DNA from: JABCPH02 sp963524305 | Lineage (GTDB): Bacteria; Fusobacteriota; Fusobacteriia; Fusobacteriales; Leptotrichiaceae | DNA: 64,000 nucleotides | Reading direction: 5' to 3' | Assembly (NCBI GenBank): GCA_963524305.1 | Contig: CAURGH010000004.1 | Location: forward strand, 34,147 to 98,146 | Part shown: in pieces, positions 17,203-26,720 of the stretch | Layout of the letters: each line of letters starts with the position of its first letter | How positions within the stretch are numbered: the stretch's first letter is position 1 | Notes under the pieces: model-generated | What the model saw: only the letters and a program-made list of their open reading frames with translations | Told to the model about the DNA's origin: nothing | Database searches by the model: none | Program-made: the position numbers and the translations under genes

Positions 17203-17300
17203 GTTCAAAAGCGAGGTGAAAATATGAAATTAGATTTAAATATTAGGAGTCCTTAACCAGAATATTGTGATAAAAAACAAATATATAAAATTAAATATAG

Positions 17301-17361
17301 GAGCCTGAGTGCAGAATTATCGGAAAAAATATTTCTGAAATTTTGTACAGGCTCTTTTTTT
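17301..17361 (+). terminator. Leader attenuator hairpin B, 22 bp before virB2
   Basis: GAGCCT (17301-17306) pairs with AGGCTC (17349-17354) followed by seven T; inner stem CAGAA/TTCTG (17312-17316, 17333-17337). It is almost identical to hairpin A. A decayed third copy of the 5' part lies around 17225-17265, including a 10-codon ORF MKLDLNIRSP. Confidence 0.75.
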
Positions 17362-17383
17362 GTATAAAAGGGGATGATAAATA

Positions 17384-17749
17384 ATGAAAAAAATAAAAGT
17401 TAAGAATGTATTGTTAAATAAAAAATTTCAATTACTGTGTCTAATAATTTTGTTTTTGGTAACAACTGTGATAAGTCAGGCAACTACAAGTGGAAATGCG
17501 GGGATATTTGCAACGCTTGTAACTTTTCTGACAAATATGAATAATGGACTGAAAATAGTCTTTTCACTTGGGGCTATTGGGTGCATAGGATTTGGAGTAT
17601 TCAAAATGTTGACTGATCCAAACATGACAGCAATAATAACTCTGTTAATAGGGGTGGCTTTGGCACTTGCACTTATTTTTGGTTCAGAAGATATAGTAAA
17701 AGGACTTGGTGGAACTATGATTGATACAGCTCTTTTGGAAGGAGTATAG
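17384..17749 (+). CDS. virB2: VirB2/TrbC-like pilin
   Basis: The 121-residue precursor has an N-terminal signal helix (about 17-32, ending ISQA) and two hydrophobic helices (about 58-76 and 83-98) separated by a short polar loop, the layout of VirB2/TrbC pilins. It is the first gene of the type IV secretion operon and should form the conjugative pilus. A TraF-type peptidase encoded at 31085 suggests processing and perhaps cyclisation as in RP4 TrbC. Length and topology, rather than sequence, support the call. Confidence 0.82.
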   Translation: MKKIKVKNVLLNKKFQLLCLIILFLVTTVISQATTSGNAGIFATLVTFLTNMNNGLKIVFSLGAIGCIGFGVFKMLTDPNMTAIITLLIGVALALALIFGSEDIVKGLGGTMIDTALLEGV

Positions 17750-17751
17750 AC

Positions 17752-18459
17752 TTGGATTTGAAAAGAATAAGCAGGAAAAGGGATATTTTTAAATTAAGGA
17801 CTGATGTCAAAAGAGAAAAGACAAGTTTTGAAAAAAGGGCTGAAACTTTGTTTGAACTTGCGGAAACAAATGCAAAGTTAAAAAAGGGATTAGGAACAAG
17901 CATAGTTGTTATTCTTGTCTTATGTTTAGTACTGGCATATTTCGCTATAAGAACAAATATAAAGGTATTTCTTGTTCAGGTTGACAAAACAACAGGAGCT
18001 CCAATGGAAGTGAATGTATTGACAAAATCCAATGTGAAAGTTGGGGAGAAGGAAACAAAATATTTTATATCAAAATTCATTTTGGATGTAAGAACTCTTC
18101 CGAAAGACACAGCATATTATGATAATAAGTTAAAGGAAAATGCTTTTTTCTTAACACAAAATTCGCAAAAAAAATTGGATGCGATGATTCAGGAAACAGG
18201 AACAATACAAATGCTTGCAGATAAAATTACAACGAATGTAAATATAGTTTCAGCTAATAAACTTACAAATACTTCAAATACTTATCAAGTCAGATGGAAG
18301 GAAAAACAGTTTTCTGAAACAGGGATGGAAATACAGGATGCGAGCTATCTTGGAGTATTTACTGTGGAATATGTGAATGAAAAAAATGAGGAACTGGTGG
18401 CTAAAAATCCATTGGGAATAATAATAAAGGATTTTACAATTTCGAGGGAAAATAATTAG
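17752..18459 (+). CDS. virB8: VirB8/TrbF-like inner-membrane assembly protein
   Basis: A short cytoplasmic start and one membrane helix (about 49-66) are followed by a periplasmic NTF2-like domain. TrbF/VirB8 traits include VRTLPKD, QVRWKEK and the closing NPLGIIIKDF. VirB8 nucleates assembly of the inner-membrane part of the channel. The start is TTG at 17752, placed 7 nt after GGAAGGAG, and the pilin stop is 2 bp upstream. Confidence 0.87.
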   Translation: MDLKRISRKRDIFKLRTDVKREKTSFEKRAETLFELAETNAKLKKGLGTSIVVILVLCLVLAYFAIRTNIKVFLVQVDKTTGAPMEVNVLTKSNVKVGEKETKYFISKFILDVRTLPKDTAYYDNKLKENAFFLTQNSQKKLDAMIQETGTIQMLADKITTNVNIVSANKLTNTSNTYQVRWKEKQFSETGMEIQDASYLGVFTVEYVNEKNEELVAKNPLGIIIKDFTISRENN

Positions 18460-18476
18460 AAAAATGAGGGAGATGT

Positions 18477-19301
18477 ATGATAAAGAACAAGTTAAAAAAA
18501 TTTAATAGAAAAATATTATCAGTGCTGTTTTTGATAATAATGTCGGTTAATATTTTTGCAAATGATGGAAATGTAAAAGAGAATATTACGGTAGATGTGG
18601 TAAAAAATAGTCAGAAAATATTTGATGATGATGGAATATTAAGTGGAAAAAAGGATGCAATAAAAAAGACAGCCGTTATATTTAATTATGCGGAAAACAG
18701 CATATATGAAGTTTATTCCAAGCCAGACTATTTAACGACTTTAAGGCTTGCTCCAAATGAAAAAGTGGTATTTAAGGCTGGCGGAGATACAGAACGTTGG
18801 ATGATTGAAGAGGCGACAGGTGGGAAAGAGAACAGAACATATATATACATAAAGCCGCTTGAAGAAGATATAAAGACTAACATAAATATAGTTACAGACA
18901 AGCACAGTTACTTTATTAATATTGAATCCACAAATGGAGAATACAATCCTTTAGTTGAATGGCAATATCCAAATGAGAGAAAAATATTAATGGACGAATA
19001 TGAGGCTCATACGGAAAGTATTGGCACAACAGACTTAATGAAACTGAATTACAGATATTCGTGGAACAAGAACTCAAAACTTTCTCCAGTTCAAGTATTT
19101 GACAACGGAGAAAAGACATTCATAGTATTAAAGTCAAATTTGCAGGAAATGCCAGCTTTTTATGTAAAAGGGGTGGATAATCAACTATCTTTAGTTAATA
19201 CAAAAATTGAAGGACGTAATGTTATGATTGACAACGTTGTAAAAGAAATATATATGACACTTGGAAAAAATACATTGAAGATATATAACCAGAAAAAATA
19301 G
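18477..19301 (+). CDS. virB9: VirB9/TrbG-like outer-membrane complex protein
   Basis: A signal peptide (about 1-28, ending IFA) is followed by the VirB9 fold. The N-terminal domain has APNEKVVFKAGGDTERWMI, and the C-terminal domain has YRYSW, SPVQVFDNGEKTFIVL and EIYMTLGKNTLKIYN, all characteristic of the CagX/VirB9 family. With VirB10 it builds the core complex spanning periplasm and outer membrane. No VirB7 lipoprotein gene is visible nearby. Confidence 0.9.
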   Translation: MIKNKLKKFNRKILSVLFLIIMSVNIFANDGNVKENITVDVVKNSQKIFDDDGILSGKKDAIKKTAVIFNYAENSIYEVYSKPDYLTTLRLAPNEKVVFKAGGDTERWMIEEATGGKENRTYIYIKPLEEDIKTNINIVTDKHSYFINIESTNGEYNPLVEWQYPNERKILMDEYEAHTESIGTTDLMKLNYRYSWNKNSKLSPVQVFDNGEKTFIVLKSNLQEMPAFYVKGVDNQLSLVNTKIEGRNVMIDNVVKEIYMTLGKNTLKIYNQKK

Positions 19302-19318
19302 AAAAGGGGGTGTCTTGA

Positions 19319-20650
19319 TTGGTAAATAAGAATGACTATTTTGAAACTTCTGAAGATGATTTTGCAGAACAGAAGGAAGAAGAAATATCTCTTGAGGATG
19401 AGGGGATAGGAACGATAAAAAATTCAAAGATAAAAATAGAAGAATTTTTTGATAAGAAAAAAGTTGCTATCCTAGTCTGCATAATTTCGGCTTTAATTTT
19501 TGCAAGCATATATTTTGCAAATCAGGCTAAAAAAAATGAAAAGCCAAAGGAACAGGGGAAAAAGGAGTCAATGTCAACTGGAACGGGACTGGATATAAAG
19601 GATGCGGTGAATGCTCAGAATAAAAATACTCAAACTCCTGAAGGTGTAACGCAGGATGGAGTGGCAAATATAAATACGACGACTGATGGAACTGGAACGC
19701 CTAACCTATCACAGTATGATTCTCAGTTAGGTTCAGAATACAATAATGACAATCTTGATTCAAATTATGGTTCAAGTTCATCATTGTTTTCAGATATTTC
19801 AGAAGATAAAAATTCTAATGATTCGACAGTTTCAGAAGAAAAAAGCAAGGAATGGAGAAAGTCTGCAATAGGATTTGATAAAGGAGTTTCAACACAAACT
19901 CCGCAAACGCCAGAACAGTATCAGGAACAGCAGCAAGTTCCTCAGAATGTGCAACAACAAAATGAAAATGATACAGATCAGAATAAACAAAAGTCAAAGT
20001 CTTTATTCCTGAAACAAAAACAGGACAGCTTCTATTCGACTAATTTAAAAAATCCTGCAATAGGGAAATATGAGTTAAAGACAGGGAGTTTTATTCCAGC
20101 TGTTCTTGTAACGGCAATCAACTCTGATTTGCCGGGAGATGTGATTGCTCAGGTTAGAGAAAATGTCTATGACTACCGTACTGGAAAGTATATTTTAATC
20201 CCTATGGGTACAAAAATAGTTGGAAAATATGATAGCAGTATAACGTATGGACAGAACAGAGTTTTATTGATATGGCAAAGACTGGTTTTTCCAAATGGCT
20301 CAACACTTGTGCTTGATAATATACAGGGAGTGGATTTGCTGGGGAATGCTGGCTTAAAAGGAAAAACCAACAACCATTTTTGGAAACTTATGAGAAGTGT
20401 GTTGTTGTCTTCTGCCATAAATATGGCTTCAGGCTCGCTTGAAAGTTTTAATGTAAATATTGAAGCTAGAAGCAGGTCAAGAGTGAATATTGGTACAGGT
20501 GCTTCAGATGCGGCACAGAATATTAGAAGCATTGGGGAAAGAATGGTTGAAAAGGATTTGAATAGACAGCCTACAATTGAGATAAAAAGAGGTAAAAAAT
20601 TTAATATCTTTGTAAGCAAGGATATAATTTTATCTCCATATAGGAAATAA
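19319..20650 (+). CDS. virB10: VirB10/TrbI-like core complex protein
   Basis: An acidic cytoplasmic start, one membrane helix (about 47-66), a long Gln/Asn/Pro-rich periplasmic linker (about 75-235) and a C-terminal beta-barrel domain define the protein. Family signatures are GSFIPAVLVTAINSDLPG, IPMGTKIVGKYDS and QRLVFPNGSTLVLD. VirB10 bridges both membranes and senses ATP use by VirD4 and VirB11. The start is TTG after AGGGGGTG. The VirD4 gene follows after 2 bp. Confidence 0.93.
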   Translation: MVNKNDYFETSEDDFAEQKEEEISLEDEGIGTIKNSKIKIEEFFDKKKVAILVCIISALIFASIYFANQAKKNEKPKEQGKKESMSTGTGLDIKDAVNAQNKNTQTPEGVTQDGVANINTTTDGTGTPNLSQYDSQLGSEYNNDNLDSNYGSSSSLFSDISEDKNSNDSTVSEEKSKEWRKSAIGFDKGVSTQTPQTPEQYQEQQQVPQNVQQQNENDTDQNKQKSKSLFLKQKQDSFYSTNLKNPAIGKYELKTGSFIPAVLVTAINSDLPGDVIAQVRENVYDYRTGKYILIPMGTKIVGKYDSSITYGQNRVLLIWQRLVFPNGSTLVLDNIQGVDLLGNAGLKGKTNNHFWKLMRSVLLSSAINMASGSLESFNVNIEARSRSRVNIGTGASDAAQNIRSIGERMVEKDLNRQPTIEIKRGKKFNIFVSKDIILSPYRK

Positions 20651-20652
20651 TT

Positions 20653-22683
20653 ATGGACAAGAAATATAAGCCGCTTAGAAATACGAAGCCTGTAAAATGG
20701 ATTTTTGCAATAATAATGTTTATTTCAGTAAATATAACAGGTTTAATGATAGTATCAACAAACTATATGGAAGAACTGGAAAAAGTTAATAATTATACTA
20801 CTTTTGCCAAAATACGAAGATTAATAAAACCTGTAATTATTGGGAAAAAGAATCAGTATATATACTTTCCGTCTGAAAACTGGGAAATAGTAATGGAAAA
20901 AACTCCTAGATTAACTTCGCAGTTTCAATTAGGTATGTGCTTTATATTTGCTGGCTCGTTAATTATTTTAACAATGCCGTACTGGAAAAAAAGGAAACTG
21001 AAATCGCACGGAGATGCTGAATTTGGAACGTATGATGATTTGAAGAAAAATAAGAAAAAGCCTTCGGATGTGAACTTTCTAAGCGGAGATGAAAACGGTT
21101 TTGTTATAGGGTATGTAAGGACACTGGCTGGGAAGTTAAAACTGCTTTATGATACATCAATGATACATATTGCCCTGTTCTTGCCAACAAGAGGAGGAAA
21201 AGGTGTGGGATATATTATTCCAAGCCTTATAGCAGGACTAAAAAGAATATCAACCTTTATTTCTGATATAAAGAAGGAAAATTACGAACTTACAAGCTGG
21301 TACAGAGCAAAAATATTGAAGCATAAAATATTAAAATTTGAGCCAATGAGTGAACTTTCAAACAGCTATAACTTTTTATCAGAAGTAAGATATGGAACAA
21401 ATTATGAAATTGAAGATTGCAGAATAATTGGAACAATGATTGTTGGGGAAGATGAGAGCAAGGATCCGTTTTGGGGAGATAGTGCAAAAGATACAATTTC
21501 CACTTTAACTGGCTATGTTCATTACAGGGAAGTAAGCAGCCGTTCTGAAAAAGATCCCGATATAACAGATGTTAGGGTTTCATTAAATGATGTAATATCA
21601 ATGATTACTAACACTGAAAATTCTTTATATAGAATGTTTGCAAAATATCTTGGAAAGCCTATGGAAGAAGGGGAAGATGATACTCCAAAGGATTTTATTT
21701 TGAAGAAAAAAACAATTGAAAGGCTTAGAAAAATATATACTGATGAGGAATCAATTAAAGCATTAAACAAAGGATTGCACCCCTTTATTGCAAAACAGTT
21801 TGGATATTTATTGCAAAATACAGGAGAAAATACATTTAAGTCTATAACTTCAACAGCAAAGACTAAATTACAGGTATTTGAGATTCCTTCGGTTGTAAAA
21901 AATATAGGAAAATCCGATTTTAGGGCATTAGACTTGGTTAATGGCGATAATCCTGTGGATTTATATTTTGTGATAAAACCGAAAGATATAGACTTGCTAG
22001 CTCCGTTAGTACGGATAATGTATATTCAGCTGACAAATTTATTAATGGAAAGTTTAAGCAAGAAAAATTTTAACATAACGTTTGTAATGGATGAACTAAA
22101 TGCTTATGGCAAGATGAAGGCTCTTGTAAAAGGGCTTGGGTACTATGCAGGATTTGGAATAAAGATGATTGGGATATTTCAGGGACTTGATCAGTTAAAT
22201 TCGACATATGATAAACAGGGGAAAGAGGTGCTAAATGGATGCCAGATTCAGATATTTGGTAGACCGAACGATGAGGCTGCACCTGACTATATTTCAAAGA
22301 CGCTTGGCAAGGAAACAATTAGGGTAAAAAGTAGAAATATTGGGCTAAAAGGGGGAGGGAACGTTTCAGAGCAGGGAAAGGATTTATTAAGTCCTTCAGA
22401 AACAAGACTGCTGCCTGACAGAAAGGCAGTTGTAATTACGGGATACAAAAAACCTTTATTATTAGATAAACTCTATTACTACGAATATCCTGATCTGTTA
22501 AAAAGAACACAGCACCAGCCAGTATTCTTTAAGGATGGATATGTAATATTTGAAGGAATGAAGGGAATGTATGAATACAAACATACATTTAAAATGAAAG
22601 AGGAAGATTTTTATGATGATATAAAATATGAAAAAATTATTGAAAAGGCAAGAAAAAAGTATAAATCAGAAAAAATAGGATAG
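20653..22683 (+). CDS. virD4: VirD4/TraG-type coupling protein
   Basis: This ATPase carries the relaxase-DNA complex to the channel. Two membrane helices (about 15-35 and 93-110) anchor it. The nucleotide-binding domain has Walker A PTRGGKGVG (178-186) and Walker B FVMDEL (477-482), with an all-alpha domain in between (about 290-390) that selects substrates. Motifs such as DIKKENYELTSWYRA and GIFQGLDQL match the TraG family. At 676 residues it has the usual length and is complete. It should recognise any transport tag such as the shared [DE][LF]ER ends. Confidence 0.95.
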   Translation: MDKKYKPLRNTKPVKWIFAIIMFISVNITGLMIVSTNYMEELEKVNNYTTFAKIRRLIKPVIIGKKNQYIYFPSENWEIVMEKTPRLTSQFQLGMCFIFAGSLIILTMPYWKKRKLKSHGDAEFGTYDDLKKNKKKPSDVNFLSGDENGFVIGYVRTLAGKLKLLYDTSMIHIALFLPTRGGKGVGYIIPSLIAGLKRISTFISDIKKENYELTSWYRAKILKHKILKFEPMSELSNSYNFLSEVRYGTNYEIEDCRIIGTMIVGEDESKDPFWGDSAKDTISTLTGYVHYREVSSRSEKDPDITDVRVSLNDVISMITNTENSLYRMFAKYLGKPMEEGEDDTPKDFILKKKTIERLRKIYTDEESIKALNKGLHPFIAKQFGYLLQNTGENTFKSITSTAKTKLQVFEIPSVVKNIGKSDFRALDLVNGDNPVDLYFVIKPKDIDLLAPLVRIMYIQLTNLLMESLSKKNFNITFVMDELNAYGKMKALVKGLGYYAGFGIKMIGIFQGLDQLNSTYDKQGKEVLNGCQIQIFGRPNDEAAPDYISKTLGKETIRVKSRNIGLKGGGNVSEQGKDLLSPSETRLLPDRKAVVITGYKKPLLLDKLYYYEYPDLLKRTQHQPVFFKDGYVIFEGMKGMYEYKHTFKMKEEDFYDDIKYEKIIEKARKKYKSEKIG

Positions 22684-22691
22684 GGGGATAT

Positions 22692-22991
22692 ATGGAAAAT
22701 ATTGAAGAAATAATTAATGGTTCAGATGAAATAATAAAGAAAAAGAGAAAAACTAGAGAAAAAAATTATACTGAAAGAATAAAAAGAAATAAAGAAAAAG
22801 TTGCCAAACTGGAGAAAATAAGGGATGATTCTCAAAAGGAAATTGAAAAGGTTGAACAGGAAAATGCAGATATTTTAAGAGAGATTTTAGAAAAATCTGG
22901 TGTAGAAAATAAACTTTTAAAAATCATAATTGAAAGTCCAAGCAATGATGAAATTACTAAAAAAATGAAGGAACTGGCAGAAGTATTATGA
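22692..22991 (+). CDS. Small coiled-coil protein in the transfer operon
   Basis: The 99-residue protein is nearly all charged helix (about 15-70) with a C-terminal amphipathic end. It has no signal or membrane segment. Its stop overlaps the virB11 start by 4 bp (ATGA), so it is translated with the ATPase. No VirB counterpart is recognised; a cytoplasmic accessory of the VirB11 or VirD4 ATPase is possible. Confidence 0.65.
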   Translation: MENIEEIINGSDEIIKKKRKTREKNYTERIKRNKEKVAKLEKIRDDSQKEIEKVEQENADILREILEKSGVENKLLKIIIESPSNDEITKKMKELAEVL

Positions 22992-23977
22992 CGGAAAGTG
23001 AAAAATATGAACTTCAGAAGCAGTCACAAATAGACTTTGTAAATGAAAGGCTGTCAGCACTGAAGGAATATATGGAAGATGATGATATTACTGAAATAAT
23101 GTTAAATCCTGATGGATATGTATGGGTGGAATCATATGAAAAGGGAATGTACAAGACAAGTACATATCTGAATGAGATGGAAGGATACAAAATTATTCAG
23201 GTGCTTGCTTCATATAACTCAAAGATAATTTCTGAAAAAAATCCAAGACTTTCTGGAAATTTGCCAAATTCTGACAGATTTCAGGGAGCCGCAAAAGGAA
23301 TTACTAAAGGTATTCCAGTATTTACAATAAGAAAAAGGCCTAAGAAAATATTTACACTTGATGACTATTTAGCAATGGGTTCAATTACAGAATTTCAGAA
23401 AAATTTTCTTGCAGAAGCTATTTTGAATAAAAAGAATATAGTTGTATCAGGTGGAACTGGTACAGGAAAGACAACATTTACTAATGCTCTTGTTGATTAT
23501 TTAAAGCAAGTTGACATAATTAGAAATACGGTTGAAAGGATATATATTATTGAGGAAGTTGAGGAAATTATCTGCGATAAGGAAAATGTGTTAAGAGTGT
23601 TTGTGACTGAAGATGTTTCTGCACTGGAATTATCAAAGGACGCACTTAGACATAGGCCAGATAGAATTATTCAGGGAGAGCTTAGATATGGAGAAGAAGC
23701 TGAGGAGATACTTAAAAACTGGAATACTGGGCATAGTGGAGGATTTACAACAGTCCATTCAGATGGTGCAGAAGAAACTTTGGAAAGACTGGAAGAGCTG
23801 CTAATGGAAGTTGATAGGAATCCAAGGCAGCCGCTTATAGGGCGTTCTGTAGATGTAATTGTAAATATCATAAGAACGACTGAAAATGGTAAAACTGTAA
23901 GAAAAGTGAACAAGATAATTAAAGTAAACGGCTTTAACAAAAAGACAAAGGAATATGAAATTGAGGAGGTAGGATAA
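22988..23977 (+). CDS. virB11: VirB11/TrbB-type secretion ATPase
   Basis: This hexameric traffic ATPase powers pilus assembly and substrate transfer. It has Walker A GGTGTGKT (155-162), the Asp-box region YIIEEVEEI, Walker B-like RIIQGELRYGEEAEE and the His box GHSGGFTTVHS around His249. The N-terminal domain includes DDDITEIMLNPDGYVWVE. Length of 329 residues is normal. It overlaps the genes on both sides, typical of a tightly packed operon. Confidence 0.95.
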   Translation: MTESEKYELQKQSQIDFVNERLSALKEYMEDDDITEIMLNPDGYVWVESYEKGMYKTSTYLNEMEGYKIIQVLASYNSKIISEKNPRLSGNLPNSDRFQGAAKGITKGIPVFTIRKRPKKIFTLDDYLAMGSITEFQKNFLAEAILNKKNIVVSGGTGTGKTTFTNALVDYLKQVDIIRNTVERIYIIEEVEEIICDKENVLRVFVTEDVSALELSKDALRHRPDRIIQGELRYGEEAEEILKNWNTGHSGGFTTVHSDGAEETLERLEELLMEVDRNPRQPLIGRSVDVIVNIIRTTENGKTVRKVNKIIKVNGFNKKTKEYEIEEVG

Positions 23978-24216
23978 TGAAATTAAAAGTGTATAAATCT
24001 TTATTGGACATGAAGATGATAATGGGGCTGCCATATAAGGTTTTTATATCATTGGTATTATTTACAGGAATTATATTTTTAATATTCAGGCACTGGGTAA
24101 TTTTTATACCAGCAGGAGCAATATATATTCTATGTGCAGTTATGTCAGTAAAGGATCCGATGACGCTGGAACTGATAATAGAGCATTACAAAACTGAAAG
24201 ATATTTAAATCCGTAG
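23977..24216 (+). CDS. virB3: VirB3/TrbD-like inner-membrane protein
   Basis: The 79-residue protein has two adjacent membrane helices (about 22-37 and 41-58) and a polar C-terminus ending TERYLNP. This fits VirB3/TrbD, which joins the VirB4 ATPase to the channel and is normally encoded just before virB4, as here. The start codon overlaps the virB11 stop (TAATGA). Confidence 0.82.
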   Translation: MKLKVYKSLLDMKMIMGLPYKVFISLVLFTGIIFLIFRHWVIFIPAGAIYILCAVMSVKDPMTLELIIEHYKTERYLNP

Positions 24217-24235
24217 AAAATGGAAAGGGGAAAAA

Positions 24236-26719
24236 ATGGGAAAAACACTTGATAACTATAAGAATTCATTTATGTATCATATCCCTTGGGATTTCCTTCT
24301 CAATGACTTTATTCTTGTTAATAAAAATATGGGGTTTCAGGTAACTTTGAAAGTTAGAAATCACGACTTGGATTTTTTTACTGAGGAAGAAATGAACTTG
24401 AAAATATTGCAGTATAACAATGCGATAAAGAAATTGCCTGATAATTTTATTGTTCATTATGAAGTTCAGAGAAAGAAGTCAAGAGGATATATTGAAACAG
24501 AAATTAACGATGACTTTATACCGACAGTGCTTATGGAAAGAGAAAGAAAAGACTTATTTTCAAAAGGGGAATATTTTAAATGTGATTACTATATAACATT
24601 GACATATTTAATAACAGAAGATGCTGAAAATAAGATAAATTCATTGCTGGCAAGTAAAAAGGAAGATGACTCAGAAGAAAAGATGGCGGAGGAAGCGGAA
24701 AGGGAATTAAAAATATTTAGGCAAAAAGTAGTTTCATTTATTGCATTATTAAAATATGCCACAACGAGCATTGAAGTTTTGCAGGGAGATGAACTTATGG
24801 CATATATGTATTCCACAGTGAATGCTGAATTTCCTGAAAAGAAGAAAATGCCTACGTCTCCTCTATATCCAATTGATCAATATTTGTCAAACTCAAGTTT
24901 TGAAAATGGAAAAGACACGAAAATACAAAGACTGACAAAGGCAAAGCATTTAAGGACAATCTCAGTTAATCTGTTTCCTGATGAGATAGAGTCAAGAGTT
25001 CTGAAAAAACTTGAAAGCCTGGACTTTGAATTTAGAATGTCGGCAAGATACATTATACTTTCGCAAAATGAATCAAAAAAGATGTTAAAAAACTTCTTTA
25101 TTTTTCATCAGGGAAAGCAGAAGAACTTTGGGCAGTATATAACGGAGGCTATAACTAAAAAGCCTTCATTTAACATTGATGAGCTGGAACTGGCAAAAAC
25201 AGAAGAGGCAAAAATGGCTTTAAATGAATTTAAAGAAGGCGGGATGAGTTATGGCTATTACACATTTACCATAGTACTTGCTGATGAAGATATAAAAAGG
25301 CTTGAGGACAATGCACTTAAAATAGTAACAATATTTGATGAACAGGACTTTACTTGTTCGATTGACAAGTACAATATTTTTTCTTCGTATTTAGGGGCTA
25401 TTCCAGGAAATGTGAAGGCGAATATAAGAAAATATCCAATAAACTCAATGCTTTTAAGCTGTCTTTTCCCTACTTCATCACTGTATCGTGGTGAGGAAGT
25501 AAATGAATTTTTTAGGGATAAGAAAAATATTACAGGTGTTCCGCTTATGATGACTAAAACAGACTTGAATGATATATTTTACTTTAACCTTCATATAAAG
25601 GATGCGGCGCATACGCTTATAGCAGGTCCAACAAGGTCAGGAAAATCAGTATTATTAGGAATGCTGGTAGCTGAACTAAAAAAATATCCTAATGCACAGG
25701 TATTCTTTTTCGATAAAGGTGGCTCAATACGTGTTTTAACTGCCTGTATGGGTGGAAAATTTTATGACTTGGGAAAAGGTGGAGATAATGATTTGGCATT
25801 TCAACCGCTTGCGAATATTCATATCGAAACAGAAAGAGCATTTGCAAGCAACTGGATAATTTCTCTTCTTCAGCAGGAAAATGTAATTGTAACGCCTGAT
25901 ATGAAAAGCACAATCTGGGAAACGCTTACTACTCTTTCAAATGATCCGCCTAACAGGAGAACAATGACAAATTTTGCATTTACAGTTATGAACAAGGAAA
26001 TTCAGCAAGCACTTGAGCCATACACAAATATAGGTTCATATGGAAAATATTTCGATAATAATGAGGATAATTTTTCAGACTCAAACTGGCAGGTATTTGA
26101 AATGGGAAGAATAATAGAAGATCCAAAAGCGACAGCTCCCATATTAAGTTATCTGTTTCATAGAATAGAAGTGGAAAAATTAACCAAAGATTATCTGACT
26201 GCAATCGTAGTTGATGAGGCTTGGTTTGCAATGGAAAACGAAAGTTTCAGGCTTAAATTCAATGACTGGCTTAGAACCCTTGCAAAACTGAATGCCTTTA
26301 TAATATTTGCAACACAGTCGCTTGATGAAATTGCAAAATCTGAAATAACACCTGCAATAGTTGATGGATGTAAGACAAAAATACTTCTTCCCTCTCCACA
26401 GGCAAAGAATTACTGGAAAGAACTTTATTCAAAATTTGGCTTAAATACAATAGAAATTGAAAAAGTTGCACGAGGGGAAATGCAGAAACAATATTTTTAT
26501 AAAAGTGATCTCGGATCAAGGGAATTTGAAATGGATTTAGGGAAAATTGAACTGGCTTATGTAGGTTCTGCAAGTTCAACTGATCAGATAAAAATACAGG
26601 AAATATGTGCAGAAACAAATGATCTAAAGGAAATTAACTTAAAATGGCTAGAATACAAATTAGGTAAAAATAGTCAGGAATTTAGAAGATGTAAGGAAAT
26701 TATACAGGGAGGTAACTAA
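24236..26719 (+). CDS. virB4: VirB4/TrbE-type secretion ATPase
   Basis: This is the largest and most conserved ATPase of conjugation systems. The N-terminal CagE/TrbE domain (about 1-440) is followed by the ATPase domain with Walker A AGPTRSGKS (463-471), Walker B VVDEAW (Asp660, Glu661) and FATQSLDEI with the downstream Gln motif. The 827-residue length is typical. It energises pilus biogenesis at the inner membrane. AAAGGGG precedes the ATG. Confidence 0.95.
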   Translation: MGKTLDNYKNSFMYHIPWDFLLNDFILVNKNMGFQVTLKVRNHDLDFFTEEEMNLKILQYNNAIKKLPDNFIVHYEVQRKKSRGYIETEINDDFIPTVLMERERKDLFSKGEYFKCDYYITLTYLITEDAENKINSLLASKKEDDSEEKMAEEAERELKIFRQKVVSFIALLKYATTSIEVLQGDELMAYMYSTVNAEFPEKKKMPTSPLYPIDQYLSNSSFENGKDTKIQRLTKAKHLRTISVNLFPDEIESRVLKKLESLDFEFRMSARYIILSQNESKKMLKNFFIFHQGKQKNFGQYITEAITKKPSFNIDELELAKTEEAKMALNEFKEGGMSYGYYTFTIVLADEDIKRLEDNALKIVTIFDEQDFTCSIDKYNIFSSYLGAIPGNVKANIRKYPINSMLLSCLFPTSSLYRGEEVNEFFRDKKNITGVPLMMTKTDLNDIFYFNLHIKDAAHTLIAGPTRSGKSVLLGMLVAELKKYPNAQVFFFDKGGSIRVLTACMGGKFYDLGKGGDNDLAFQPLANIHIETERAFASNWIISLLQQENVIVTPDMKSTIWETLTTLSNDPPNRRTMTNFAFTVMNKEIQQALEPYTNIGSYGKYFDNNEDNFSDSNWQVFEMGRIIEDPKATAPILSYLFHRIEVEKLTKDYLTAIVVDEAWFAMENESFRLKFNDWLRTLAKLNAFIIFATQSLDEIAKSEITPAIVDGCKTKILLPSPQAKNYWKELYSKFGLNTIEIEKVARGEMQKQYFYKSDLGSREFEMDLGKIELAYVGSASSTDQIKIQEICAETNDLKEINLKWLEYKLGKNSQEFRRCKEIIQGGN

Positions 26720-26720
26720 A

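Noticed and set aside
17224..17256. The short frame MKLDLNIRSP with GAGGTG upstream in the transfer leader.
   Set aside because: The DNA is a degenerate copy of the leader repeat; a leader peptide cannot be excluded but there is no run of regulatory codons.
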